Source: [Flexibacter] sp. ATCC 35208
Lineage (GTDB): Bacteria; Bacteroidota; Bacteroidia; Chitinophagales; Chitinophagaceae
Reading direction: 5' to 3'
Length of the DNA stretch: 64,000 nucleotides
Assembly: GCF_001975825.1 (NCBI RefSeq)
Contig: NZ_MTKN01000035.1
Coordinates: forward strand, 20,968 to 84,967
Shown here: one piece after another, positions 26,356 through 34,338 of the stretch
How the letters are laid out: the number at the start of each line of letters is the position of its first letter
Position numbering within the stretch: position 1 is the first letter of the stretch
Notes under the pieces: model-generated
The model's database searches: none
The model's input: only the letters and a program-made list of their open reading frames with translations
What the model was told of the DNA's origin: nothing
Made by a program: the position numbers and the translations under genes

Positions 26356-27285
26356 CTATTTCATCTGTTGATATTTCACAGCATTCGTTACATCCATTTG
26401 GGACAATAACTGTACCGCACGTGATTTTTCCTGTGGCGGTGCCTTTGAAAATATCTTTTGCAGCTCATCAGATTTAGAAGTAAAAAATACCGCCATCAGC
26501 ATAGAGTTAGGTATATCCTGGTAGATGGCGTACATCATATTCAAACAGTTCAGGATCGCTCCCCTGCCCTTGTTCATGTCATCATACATCACATCCAGCC
26601 CCTGGCGGTGATATTGGTACATCACATCGTGAAAACGGGCAAACTTCACATTCAGCAGGTTGTCCTGCAGCCAATAACGGTTGCGGTTGCCTTCAAATGG
26701 TTTCCAGCCGGATACATCCTTACCGTCAGGTGCGTTGTTCACAATGTTCAGGGCTTTTTTGAAAAAGTCGTCTCCACCACGGGGAGAGAAACTATCTGCA
26801 TCCAGTCCCAGAATGATATACGCATAATAAGCCATAACAGCAGTAAGGTTGCTGGCGACCGGATCATTGCCGGATACCCTGTTGTCACTGAACTCCAATG
26901 GCTGAAACTCTACATAGCGAAACACGATGTTGTTGTCCTGCATGTTCAGCAGACTGCTCACATATCCTGCGTTGTACACAGGGCGGGTAGCCTGCACCGT
27001 CAAAGTCGCTTTGTAAGTATTGCTTCCCTGGTCGCCTGTTACATTCAGCAGGAAATTGCATTCTATGCGTTCAGAAGGTGTATAGACATCATCACCCCAG
27101 CGGCGACCATTCAGGAATTCCATCAGGCTTTTCTGCAGGGTGGTGAATACTTTCTTGTCAGTACCAGTGATCTGGTTGGCGTTAACAGTGACATTCACTC
27201 TCAGTTCCTGGGCCATGAGGCCGGAACCAAAGAGCAGGAATAACACTAAGCAGGTGAGGACTTTCAACTGTGGAGTATGTTGCAT
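26356..27285 (-). CDS. porD: PorD / DUF4835 family, type IX secretion protein
   Basis: This 309-residue exported protein has a signal peptide ending SGLMAQ. It shows the DUF4835 pattern: ELRVNVTVNANQITGTDKKV, FLNGRRWGDDVYTPSERIEC, a FRYVEFQPLEFSDN segment and AYYAYIILGLDADSFSPRGG. DUF4835 proteins are annotated as type IX secretion component PorD, a name I recall rather than can prove here. In other Bacteroidota the gene also follows coaBC, as it does here, 24 bp downstream. It should act with SprA in the envelope. Confidence 0.88.
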   Translation of the reverse strand: MQHTPQLKVLTCLVLFLLFGSGLMAQELRVNVTVNANQITGTDKKVFTTLQKSLMEFLNGRRWGDDVYTPSERIECNFLLNVTGDQGSNTYKATLTVQATRPVYNAGYVSSLLNMQDNNIVFRYVEFQPLEFSDNRVSGNDPVASNLTAVMAYYAYIILGLDADSFSPRGGDDFFKKALNIVNNAPDGKDVSGWKPFEGNRNRYWLQDNLLNVKFARFHDVMYQYHRQGLDVMYDDMNKGRGAILNCLNMMYAIYQDIPNSMLMAVFFTSKSDELQKIFSKAPPQEKSRAVQLLSQMDVTNAVKYQQMK

Positions 27286-27309
27286 GTTATCATACGATTA
27301 TAGAGACTA

Positions 27310-28512
27310 TCATTGCAGTCCGATCATGGCAGTAATGGCCTTCACAATATCCTCCGCTACTTCCTGCTTGGATTTGAGCGGTAATTCGGTTGCGGTGCCC
27401 TGCCTGTCAAACAGCGTTACTTTATTAGTATCATGATTGAAACCGGCGCCTGCATCATTGAGGGAATTCATCACGACGAGGTCCAGGTTTTTCTCATGCA
27501 GTTTTTTCAGTGCATATTCCTTTTCGTTGTTGGTTTCCAGCGAGAAGCCTACAAGTACCTGACCGGCAGGTCGCTGCCCACCCAGGGTACGCAGAATGTC
27601 GGTAGTCTTTTCCAGTTCCAGGGTCATTTCGTCGCCGGCGCCTTTCTTGATCTTAATGTCGGCTACCTGTTTAGGACGATAGTCTGCTACAGCGGCGGCC
27701 ATTACGACGATATTACTGTTGGCAAAATGGTTTGCACTGCTATTGAACATATCCGCTGCCGTCACGACCCTGAGTGTATGCACACCCGGATGTTTGGGGG
27801 ACAGGTGGGTAGGTCCCAGCACCAAAGTTACGGCTGCTCCCGCAGCTGCCAGCGCATCGGCAATGGCGATTCCCATTTTACCACTGGAATGGTTACTGAT
27901 ATAACGAACAGGGTCCAGTGGTTCTTGTGTAGGCCCTGCAGTTACCAGTGCTTTTTTCCCTTTCAGGGGTTGATGGGCGCTAAAATATTGTTGCAGGAAG
28001 GCGATAATATGTTCAGGTTCAGCCATTCTTCCTTCGCCAAAGAGGCCACTGGCCAGCTCTCCCTTTTCAACCGGCAGTTGCTGGTGACCGTAAGAAAGCA
28101 GTTTTCCCACATTGGCACGGGTGGCAGGATGGTGCCACATATCTTCGTCCATGGCAGGTGCAAAAAGTACAGGACAGGTGGCCGAGAGGTAGGTGGCCAT
28201 CAGGAGGTTATCACAGAACCCTGTAGCCATCTTGGCCAGGGTATTGGCCGAAGCGGGGGCTATGAGCATCACGTCGGCCCAGCGGCCCAGCATGACGTGG
28301 TTGTTCCAGCTTGAGTTATCACTGATGGTCACAGGCACCTCATTTTTCGATAAGGTCGCCAATGTGAGCGGGGTGATAAAATCACAGGCAGATGGTGTCA
28401 TCACCACCTTTACTTCAGCTCCTTCCTTTACCAGCAACCGCACGATGGTAGCAGCTTTGTAAGCGGCTATACTTGCGGACACACCCAGTAGTATTTTTTT
28501 TCCTTGCAACAT
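27310..28512 (-). CDS. coaBC: CoaBC, bifunctional pantothenate-derivative synthase/decarboxylase
   Basis: This 400-residue protein joins two CoA-synthesis enzymes. The N-terminal flavoprotein CoaC decarboxylates 4'-phosphopantothenoylcysteine (GVSASIAAYKAA, His72 in WNNHVMLGRWAD, PAMDEDMW). The C-terminal CoaB ligates phosphopantothenate and cysteine (TAGPTQEPLDPVRYISNHSS, MAAAVADYRP). Length and domain order are normal. A terminator-like hairpin separates it from rpoZ upstream, while porD follows closely downstream. Confidence 0.96.
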   Translation of the reverse strand: MLQGKKILLGVSASIAAYKAATIVRLLVKEGAEVKVVMTPSACDFITPLTLATLSKNEVPVTISDNSSWNNHVMLGRWADVMLIAPASANTLAKMATGFCDNLLMATYLSATCPVLFAPAMDEDMWHHPATRANVGKLLSYGHQQLPVEKGELASGLFGEGRMAEPEHIIAFLQQYFSAHQPLKGKKALVTAGPTQEPLDPVRYISNHSSGKMGIAIADALAAAGAAVTLVLGPTHLSPKHPGVHTLRVVTAADMFNSSANHFANSNIVVMAAAVADYRPKQVADIKIKKGAGDEMTLELEKTTDILRTLGGQRPAGQVLVGFSLETNNEKEYALKKLHEKNLDLVVMNSLNDAGAGFNHDTNKVTLFDRQGTATELPLKSKQEVAEDIVKAITAMIGLQ

Positions 28513-28528
28513 GTAGCGTATACCAATT

Positions 28529-28562
28529 ATAAAAAAGGCGACAGAAATAGATTTCTGCCGCC
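28529..28562 (-). terminator. Terminator after rpoZ
   Basis: A 12-bp hairpin with one mismatch (28537-28548 with 28551-28562, GGCGACAGAAAT) is followed on the minus strand by six T residues. It lies about 30 bp past the rpoZ stop. Confidence 0.8.
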
Positions 28563-28593
28563 ATGAAGGTAGATATTTTTTCAGTACACGCGA

Positions 28594-28935
28594 TTAGCTG
28601 TACAGGTCATCATCATTTCTTCTGAAGTAGATCTTGTCTTCCAGGAATTCCATGGTAGCCTGGATAGCAGGGTTTGCCATCCTCTCATAGAAACGGGAGA
28701 TTTCGATCTGTTCTTTATTCTCATGCACTTCCTCCAGGTTGTCTGTATGACTTGCAAATTCTTCCAGTTTAGAGTGCAGCTCTTCCTTCACAGATATGTT
28801 GATCTGATTGGCGCGTTTAGCGATTACTGCAATGGATTCATACAGGTTGCCAGTTTTGCCTTTGATCTCGGTAGTATTTTTAGTTTCTACCATTGGATTA
28901 AGACTGCTGGTAAGACCTCTTTTTATTTTGCTCAT
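28594..28935 (-). CDS. rpoZ: RNA polymerase omega subunit, Bacteroidota type
   Basis: This is a 113-residue protein. The segment KTGNLYESIAVIAKRANQIN matches the omega fold of Bacteroidota RpoZ, which helps assemble RNA polymerase. The C-terminal part is charged and helical. Its location between bamD and coaBC is the usual one in this phylum and supports the call. It starts 15 bp after the bamD stop, and a terminator follows. Confidence 0.85.
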   Translation of the reverse strand: MSKIKRGLTSSLNPMVETKNTTEIKGKTGNLYESIAVIAKRANQINISVKEELHSKLEEFASHTDNLEEVHENKEQIEISRFYERMANPAIQATMEFLEDKIYFRRNDDDLYS

Positions 28936-28950
28936 TCTCCAGAGAATTAA

Positions 28951-29862
28951 TTATTGATTATTAATATTGTTAAGGGTATTGTTTGTTTCCTTCGCATTTT
29001 TGGTTGCTTTCGCTTTCTTCCTTTCCTGTTTCTTACTAACCGGTGCGTTCAGATTATCTATATCCTTGATATTGCTTTGTGCTAAGGTATACCATTTTTC
29101 GGCATCTGGCTTCAGATGGCTAGAAGAATAATGGTCGGCGAAGTCCAGGTACTCAGCTACCACGTCTTCGTAGCGCTCTTTCTGCTTATCCCAGATGCTG
29201 TGTTCGGCATACTTGAAATAAGCTTTGATAGCCATGTACTTATATCCATCGCTCTTGTCGGAATCAGGATAGTTGCGCATCAGACTTTTGAAACTGATAG
29301 CGGCAGCTTTATAATAACCCAGGTTGTAGTACAATTCTGCGTTATTATATTCTTTCCTTTCCAGTTTCTGACGGCACAGCTCGATCACCAGGTTACCTTC
29401 AGCCACCTTGTCGGAGGTTGGATAGTTGTTGATAAAGGTCTGCATGGCAGAAATGGCCTTGATGGTATTCGCCTGGTCCAGTGGAATTTTTGGAGATTGC
29501 TTGTAGTAGCAATAAGCCTGCATATAATCCATCTCTACTGCTCTTGGACTGTTAGGGAAGTTGTCAAGGTAGTTTTTAAAGTAAAACCCTGCCTGAACAT
29601 AATCCTTTAGTTTATAAGAGCAATAGCAATAGTTGTAATAAATCGGCTCATATTTCTCCGTTCCCTTGTAAACCTGGAACAGGGATTCATACAGGGACTG
29701 CGCGGTCATGTACTTCTTTTTCTCGTACATTTTGTTCGCGTAAGCCAGTTTGGCTTCGTAATCCTTGCTTTTTTCGATCTTGCGCAGCTCCATATTACAG
29801 GACGATGCGAAAACAATTACTAAGAGACTGATAAAAAAAGAAAATTTCTGCATTTTCCGCAT
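28951..29862 (-). CDS. bamD: BamD, outer-membrane protein assembly lipoprotein
   Basis: The protein has about 303 residues from the ATG at 29862 (MRKMQKFSFF); a longer frame from 29940 would put 26 odd residues before the signal. A lipobox (FASSC) is followed by TPR-like repeats (YANKMYEKKKYMTAQSLYES, YYNYCYCSYKLKDYVQAGFY). BamD is the essential lipoprotein partner of BamA that inserts beta barrels, so it serves SprA, the TonB receptor and the OmpA protein here. The C-terminal tail is Lys/Asn-rich and probably disordered. TAACTTTG lies eight bases before the start. Confidence 0.92.
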   Translation of the reverse strand: MRKMQKFSFFISLLVIVFASSCNMELRKIEKSKDYEAKLAYANKMYEKKKYMTAQSLYESLFQVYKGTEKYEPIYYNYCYCSYKLKDYVQAGFYFKNYLDNFPNSPRAVEMDYMQAYCYYKQSPKIPLDQANTIKAISAMQTFINNYPTSDKVAEGNLVIELCRQKLERKEYNNAELYYNLGYYKAAAISFKSLMRNYPDSDKSDGYKYMAIKAYFKYAEHSIWDKQKERYEDVVAEYLDFADHYSSSHLKPDAEKWYTLAQSNIKDIDNLNAPVSKKQERKKAKATKNAKETNNTLNNINNQ

Positions 29863-29870
29863 AAAGAGGG

Positions 29871-29878
29871 CAAAGTTA
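29871..29878 (-). promoter_or_regulatory. Candidate -7 element for bamD
   Basis: The minus strand reads TAACTTTG, eight bases before the bamD ATG at 29862, which would leave a very short leader. No matching TTTG -33 element is seen at the expected distance. Confidence 0.4.
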
Positions 29879-29979
29879 AGAATTAAATGTAAATGTAAGA
29901 TAGGGTAGCAAATACAGCTGTTAAAATTTTGCAAAAACACATTTTCCCACCAAAAAGATTTTTTGACGGGTATAAGGTC

Positions 29980-30064
29980 TGTTCGAGTGCTGTTCGAGTG
30001 CTGTTCGAGTGTTGTTCGAGTGTTGTTCGACGCTTCTTCGACGCTTCTTCGATGCTTGTTCGAC
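29980..30064. repeat. 11-bp tandem array (TGTTCGAGTGC-type), about 7.7 units
   Basis: Units run without gaps: two TGTTCGAGTGC, two TGTTCGAGTGT, then TGTTCGACGCT, TCTTCGACGCT, TCTTCGATGCT and a partial TGTTCGAC. Each contains TTCGA at the same phase, and the drift in the unit sequence from left to right indicates stepwise duplication. The 11-bp period is close to one helical turn, which would put all TTCGA cores on one DNA face. Confidence 0.9.
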
Positions 30065-30273
30065 TAAAGCAGAAAATGTCAACAAAAAATAATAAACATT
30101 ACTAACCAGCGAATTAACACACTTACTAACATGTATTCACATACTTTTCACATATTATCAACATACATTCCCACAGAATAAACACAAGCTCATCAATAAA
30201 CCATTCAAAACCCCATTATTATAGGCGGATAAATACTGTGGAAAAAATTTATAATTCATTTTTTCGTTAGAGA

Positions 30274-30298
30274 GTGGGAAAAAGTGTTATTTTGTGTT
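30274..30298 (+). promoter_or_regulatory. Phased MraZ-type boxes upstream of mraZ
   Basis: GTGGG, GTGTT and GTGTT occur exactly 10 bp apart (30274, 30284, 30294), separated by A/T-rich 5-mers. MraZ proteins are known to bind GTGGG-type direct repeats with 5-bp spacers in their own promoters. The first box fits this fully and the other two are variants, so autoregulation of the dcw operon is likely. Confidence 0.5.
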
Positions 30299-30332
30299 AG
30301 AAAATGGAATTCAAGGACTTTCGCCCCCAAGT

Positions 30333-30800
30333 ATGACAGGTTTTCTGGGAGAATATGAAGCAACGCTTGACGCAAAAGGACGCTTTCTCCTTCCCGCTGG
30401 CTTTAAAAAGCAGCTGGCAGAAGGCGCCGGGGAACAGTTTGTCATCAACCGAGGGTTTGAAAAATGTCTGTCCTTGTATCCCATGAACGAATGGCAACCA
30501 ATTTTCGAAAAGATCAGTAAGCTGAACGATTTCGATCCGAAAGTAAGGGAATTCCGCCGCTACTTTCTAAACGGAGCCACCATTTGTGAACTGGATAGTG
30601 CAGGCAGATTATTGGTGCCAAAAAACCTGATGGCTTATGCATCGCTCGATAAAGAGATCGTGCTTTCAGCAGCCAGCAACAAGATTGAAATCTGGGATAA
30701 AACAAAATACCAGGAGTTCTTTGAAAATTTCTCACCAGGAGCCTTCAGTGACCTTGCAATGCAGGTCATGGGAGGTGGAGATAACAATATTTCGATTTAA
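30333..30800 (+). CDS. mraZ: MraZ, transcriptional regulator of the dcw cluster
   Basis: The ATG at 30333 gives 155 residues starting MTGFLGEYEATLDAKGRFLL, the canonical MraZ N-terminus; the in-frame GTG at 30294 lies inside the phased boxes and is rejected. Two SpoVT/AbrB-type halves are seen (DAKGRFLLPAGFKKQL, then DSAGRLLVPKNL). MraZ forms a ring that binds repeats upstream of its own operon and represses it. It is the first gene of the dcw cluster and rsmH follows after 8 bp. Confidence 0.95.
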   Translation: MTGFLGEYEATLDAKGRFLLPAGFKKQLAEGAGEQFVINRGFEKCLSLYPMNEWQPIFEKISKLNDFDPKVREFRRYFLNGATICELDSAGRLLVPKNLMAYASLDKEIVLSAASNKIEIWDKTKYQEFFENFSPGAFSDLAMQVMGGGDNNISI

Positions 30801-30808
30801 CAGCTATT

Positions 30809-31717
30809 ATGGGAGAAGCGTCACAATATCACCTACCCGTTCTGCTGAATGAAGTGGTCAGTCATCTGCAAATCAATCCCGAAGGGACTTACGTAGATGC
30901 CACTTTTGGAGGCGGCGGTCATTCCAGAGCCATTCTGGAACAACTGAACGAAAACGGAAGGCTCATCGTGTTTGATCAGGACGAAGATGCTTATAATAAC
31001 CGGATAGAAGACCCAAGGGTCACTTTTGTACAACAAAACTTCAGACACCTGCAAAGGTTCCTTAAACTGTACAAAGTTCCTCCGGTTGACGGCCTCCTCG
31101 CAGATCTGGGCGTTTCATCATGGCAGTTCGATACAGCAGAAAGAGGATTTAGTATCCGGTTCGACGGAGATCTGGATATGCGCATGGACAAAAGAACAAC
31201 CCTCACAGCAGCAGCGCTGCTACAATCCTACTCAGAAAAGGAATTACACCTCCTGTTCCAGAACTACGGAGAAGTAACCAACGCACGCACACTGGCTAAA
31301 ACAATAGTCACAGAGCGAAAAGCCCGCCCAATGAGGACTATTAACGAGTTCAAATCCGTTATTCAGCCAATCGTAAAAGGCAATCCGCAGAAATACCTCG
31401 CACAGGTATTCCAGGCACTCAGGATCGCCGTCAACGACGAACTGGGCGCCCTGAAAGATTTGCTCACACAAGCAACGGAAGTATTAAAACCGGGCGGTAA
31501 ACTGGCTATCATAACTTTCCATTCACTGGAAGACAGACTGGTGAAGAACTTTATGAAAACAGGACAATTTGAGGTGCAGGACGATCCATTTTCTTTTACT
31601 ACACCCCCCAAATTGTACCGGTTAGATACAAAAAAACCAGTCACCGCTGGCCCCGAAGAACTAAAACGTAATTCCCGGTCCCGCAGCGCAAAACTAAGGG
31701 TAGCCGAAAAGTTATAA
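30809..31717 (+). CDS. rsmH: RsmH, 16S rRNA (cytosine-N4) methyltransferase
   Basis: This 302-residue SAM-dependent enzyme methylates C1402 of 16S rRNA. It has the SAM loop YVDATFGGGGHSRAILEQL, ADLGVSSWQFDTAERGFSIR and the C-terminal IITFHSLEDRLVKNF motif. The gene is the usual second member of the dcw cluster (formerly mraW). It is followed by 149 bp with short AACTAGAAA repeats before the ftsL-like gene. Confidence 0.97.
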   Translation: MGEASQYHLPVLLNEVVSHLQINPEGTYVDATFGGGGHSRAILEQLNENGRLIVFDQDEDAYNNRIEDPRVTFVQQNFRHLQRFLKLYKVPPVDGLLADLGVSSWQFDTAERGFSIRFDGDLDMRMDKRTTLTAAALLQSYSEKELHLLFQNYGEVTNARTLAKTIVTERKARPMRTINEFKSVIQPIVKGNPQKYLAQVFQALRIAVNDELGALKDLLTQATEVLKPGGKLAIITFHSLEDRLVKNFMKTGQFEVQDDPFSFTTPPKLYRLDTKKPVTAGPEELKRNSRSRSAKLRVAEKL

Positions 31718-31742
31718 CAGATCCGGACTGACGAGCATTTAA

Positions 31743-31790
31743 AAGGGTACAACTAGAAATTTAGAAAACTAGAAAACTAGAAAAAGCGTC
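31743..31790. repeat. Short A-rich repeats (AACTAGAAA-type) between rsmH and ftsL
   Basis: Within the 149-bp gap, ACTAGAAAA-like words recur about four times in tandem (around 31750-31786). The copies are short and could be simple slippage; no function is evident. Confidence 0.4.
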
Positions 31791-31866
31791 AATCCCCCAA
31801 TCACGTTGATCATGTGCGAAGGATGTTATACCATATCATTCACGTTGACTAATAAAACCGAGCTGT

Positions 31867-32217
31867 TTGGAACAGGAAGAACATATACCAGTCGCAGAAT
31901 TACCGGATGAACCGGAACAGAAAAGAGAATGGCGCCTGCGTATCAATTACGCAGCCATCACGCAAAATATGCCCTTTATACTGTTCCTTTCCGCACTCGC
32001 ACTGATCTATATCGCTAATAGTCACCTGGCTGAAAAAAAAATCCGCCAGATCAACAAACTGGGACGTGAGATCAAAGAGCTGAAATGGGAATACCTCAAT
32101 GTGAAAAGTGAATTGATGTTCCGTAGCAAAATGAGTGAAGTCAGCAAATCAGTGGAACCATGGGGCCTCAAGCCGCTAAGTTCCCCACCCCAAAAAATCG
32201 TACTGAAGAAACAGTAA
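31867..32217 (+). CDS. FtsL-like cell-division membrane protein
   Basis: This 116-residue bitopic protein has a charged cytoplasmic N-terminus, a membrane segment (MPFILFLSALALIYIANSH), and then a heptad-rich periplasmic coil (KIRQINKLGREIKELKWEYL). Size, topology and position between rsmH and ftsI fit FtsL, which links to FtsQ and the FtsW/FtsI synthase. Sequence conservation in FtsL is poor, so the call relies on context. The start is TTG at 31867; no ATG lies in frame before the membrane segment. Confidence 0.83.
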   Translation: MEQEEHIPVAELPDEPEQKREWRLRINYAAITQNMPFILFLSALALIYIANSHLAEKKIRQINKLGREIKELKWEYLNVKSELMFRSKMSEVSKSVEPWGLKPLSSPPQKIVLKKQ

Positions 32218-32232
32218 TAATCATATCAGACT

Positions 32233-34338
32233 GTGGAAGTAAAGAAAGACATATTGTGGAGAGTGTATCTGTGCTTTATCGGCATGGTGCTGTTTGGTGT
32301 GGCTATAATTATAAAGGTGTTCTTTCTCCAGAACGTTGAAGGAAATTACTGGCGCAGCATGGCAGACAGCCTGCACACCCGCTACGTAACCCTCGACGCA
32401 GACCGGGGTACCATCTACTCCGAAGAAGGCAGGATGTTATCAACATCCATCCCCTACTTCGATGTAAGAGTCGATTTCGCAGCAGATGGGCTCACCGATA
32501 AAAATGGAAAGATCTTCAAGGACAATGTTGACTCATTGTCCATTTGTCTTTCAAAGACTTTTCAGGACCACACCCCGCTGGAGTATAAAAATATCCTCCG
32601 CGAAGGCTATAAAAACAAAGACAGATACTTTCTCCTGAAAAGAGATATCTCGTTTACCCAGTATCAGCTCGTCCGACAATTTCCCATGTTCAGACTAGGG
32701 AAAAATAAAGGAGGCCTGATCGCGGAAACAAAAAACAAACGCATTAACCCCTTCAAACTACTGGCTAACAGAACCATCGGTTTGAGCAGGCAAAATGCAC
32801 AGAACGTAGGTCTCGAAAGGACCTACGATAACTATTTAAGCGGTACCACCGGTAAAAGACTGATGCGCCGCATCGCTGGCGGTACTTTCGTCCCCGTCGA
32901 AGGTTATGATATTGAACCCGAAAACGGGCACGATGTGATCACCACCATCGACGTAAACATGCAGGATATCGTTGAAACCGCCCTCATGAACATGATGGTC
33001 GCCAACGAAGCAGATAACGGTACCTGCATCCTGATGGAAGTGAAAACCGGCAAGATCAAAGCAATCGCCAACCTGGGCAGACAACCAGATGGCAGCTATT
33101 TCGAGGATATGAACTATGCCCTCAGAGCAACAGAGCCCGGCTCTACGTTCAAACTGGCTACCGTCATCTCCGTACTCGACGACAAATACGCCACCATGAA
33201 CAACATGGTGAACCTGCAGGAAGGTAAGTGGCAGATTGGACGCAGAACCGTATTTGACTCCGAACCACACCCAGGCCAGACAAACGTAACTATTAAACAT
33301 GCGTTCGAACTGAGCTCTAATGTGGGAATGGCAAAACTGGCCTATCAGTTCTATAATAAAAAACCAAACGACTTCGTCTGGCACCTGAGAAAACTCAAGC
33401 TCGACAAGCCAACCGGTATAGACCTCGTAGGTGAAGACCAACCGGTCATCAAAACCACCGCCAGCAGAACATGGAGCGCTACCAGCCTTCCATGGATGGC
33501 TTTCGGTTACGAAGTATTAATAAGCCCGTTGCAAACCTGCATGCTCTACAACGCAGTAGCTAACAACGGTAAAATGATGAAACCTTACCTGGTGAACTCC
33601 ATTAATGAATATGGTAAATCAGTTAAGACCTTCGAACCTGAAATCGTAATGGATAGCATCTGCTCTTCCAATACACTGGCACAGGTAAAAGCAATGTTGG
33701 AAGGAGTCGTAATGAATGGAACGGCCAGATCATTGTGGTCACCATATTACAGCTTTGCCGGTAAAACCGGTACCGCCCTGGTAGCGAATGCTAACCGGGG
33801 TTATGCCGATAAAATATACCAGTCCTCTTTCGCAGGATATTTTCCTGCCAAAGACCCGCAGTTCACCTGTGTTGTGGTTATCAAAAACAAACCACATGCA
33901 GCTAAGTTCTACGGCGCCTCTGTAGCAGGACCCGTTTTTCGCGAAGTTGCAGACAAACTGTATGCGATCGCTGTTGAAAAACAACAACCTATGCGTGCTA
34001 ACCTGATGCTGGATACATTGCTGGCATTCAAAAACAGTAAAGCCCGTGATTGGAAAGAAATCACTACTGCACTGGATCTGCCCGTTGAAGGCGATGTGAA
34101 TAACAACAATTGGGTAAGCGCAAAGGTGACTGACAAAAAGGTAAACTTTGCACAGGTAACGCAGGCAAAAGGTAGTGTACCCAATGTAACAGGAATGGGA
34201 TTAAAGGATGCTTTGTACCTCCTCGAGAATGCCGGTTTACGTGTGGTGGTAAGAGGTGCTGGTAAAGTCACCAACCAATCCATTCCAGGTGGTACACAAT
34301 TAGAAAAAAATCAAACGATAGTCATAGAACTGAGTTAA
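32233..34338 (+). CDS. ftsI: FtsI-type penicillin-binding protein with PASTA domain
   Basis: At 701 residues it has one N-terminal membrane anchor, a dimerisation domain, and a transpeptidase domain with the three active-site motifs SxxK (EPGSTFKLA), SxN (ELSSNVGMA) and KTG (AGKTGTALV). A C-terminal PASTA domain follows (PNVTGMGLKDALYLLENAGL), as in SpoVD-like proteins. It cross-links septal peptidoglycan with FtsW. The start is GTG at 32233, 15 bp after ftsL; the stop overlaps the murE start by one base. Confidence 0.95.
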   Translation: MEVKKDILWRVYLCFIGMVLFGVAIIIKVFFLQNVEGNYWRSMADSLHTRYVTLDADRGTIYSEEGRMLSTSIPYFDVRVDFAADGLTDKNGKIFKDNVDSLSICLSKTFQDHTPLEYKNILREGYKNKDRYFLLKRDISFTQYQLVRQFPMFRLGKNKGGLIAETKNKRINPFKLLANRTIGLSRQNAQNVGLERTYDNYLSGTTGKRLMRRIAGGTFVPVEGYDIEPENGHDVITTIDVNMQDIVETALMNMMVANEADNGTCILMEVKTGKIKAIANLGRQPDGSYFEDMNYALRATEPGSTFKLATVISVLDDKYATMNNMVNLQEGKWQIGRRTVFDSEPHPGQTNVTIKHAFELSSNVGMAKLAYQFYNKKPNDFVWHLRKLKLDKPTGIDLVGEDQPVIKTTASRTWSATSLPWMAFGYEVLISPLQTCMLYNAVANNGKMMKPYLVNSINEYGKSVKTFEPEIVMDSICSSNTLAQVKAMLEGVVMNGTARSLWSPYYSFAGKTGTALVANANRGYADKIYQSSFAGYFPAKDPQFTCVVVIKNKPHAAKFYGASVAGPVFREVADKLYAIAVEKQQPMRANLMLDTLLAFKNSKARDWKEITTALDLPVEGDVNNNNWVSAKVTDKKVNFAQVTQAKGSVPNVTGMGLKDALYLLENAGLRVVVRGAGKVTNQSIPGGTQLEKNQTIVIELS

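Larger units (their letters stand above)
29863..30332. other. bamD-mraZ divergent control region
   Basis: This 470-bp intergenic stretch separates bamD (leftward) from the dcw cluster (rightward). It holds a candidate -7 element for bamD (29871-29878), an 11-bp tandem array (29980-30064), an AT-rich block with several CACA/ATCAACA words (30090-30200), and phased GTGKK boxes before mraZ (30274-30298). No coding frame is supported. Confidence 0.7.

Noticed and set aside
27433..28314. A 293-codon frame antisense to coaBC
   Set aside because: Overlaps the complete coaBC gene, with no family features.
29980..30064. CRISPR array
   Set aside because: Units are 11 bp and contiguous, without spacers, and no cas gene is nearby.
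30090..30260. Replication origin with DnaA boxes
   Set aside because: Words such as TTATCAACA resemble DnaA boxes, but there is no cluster of exact TTATCCACA sites and no dnaA or parAB gene nearby. GC-skew analysis of the full genome would decide.
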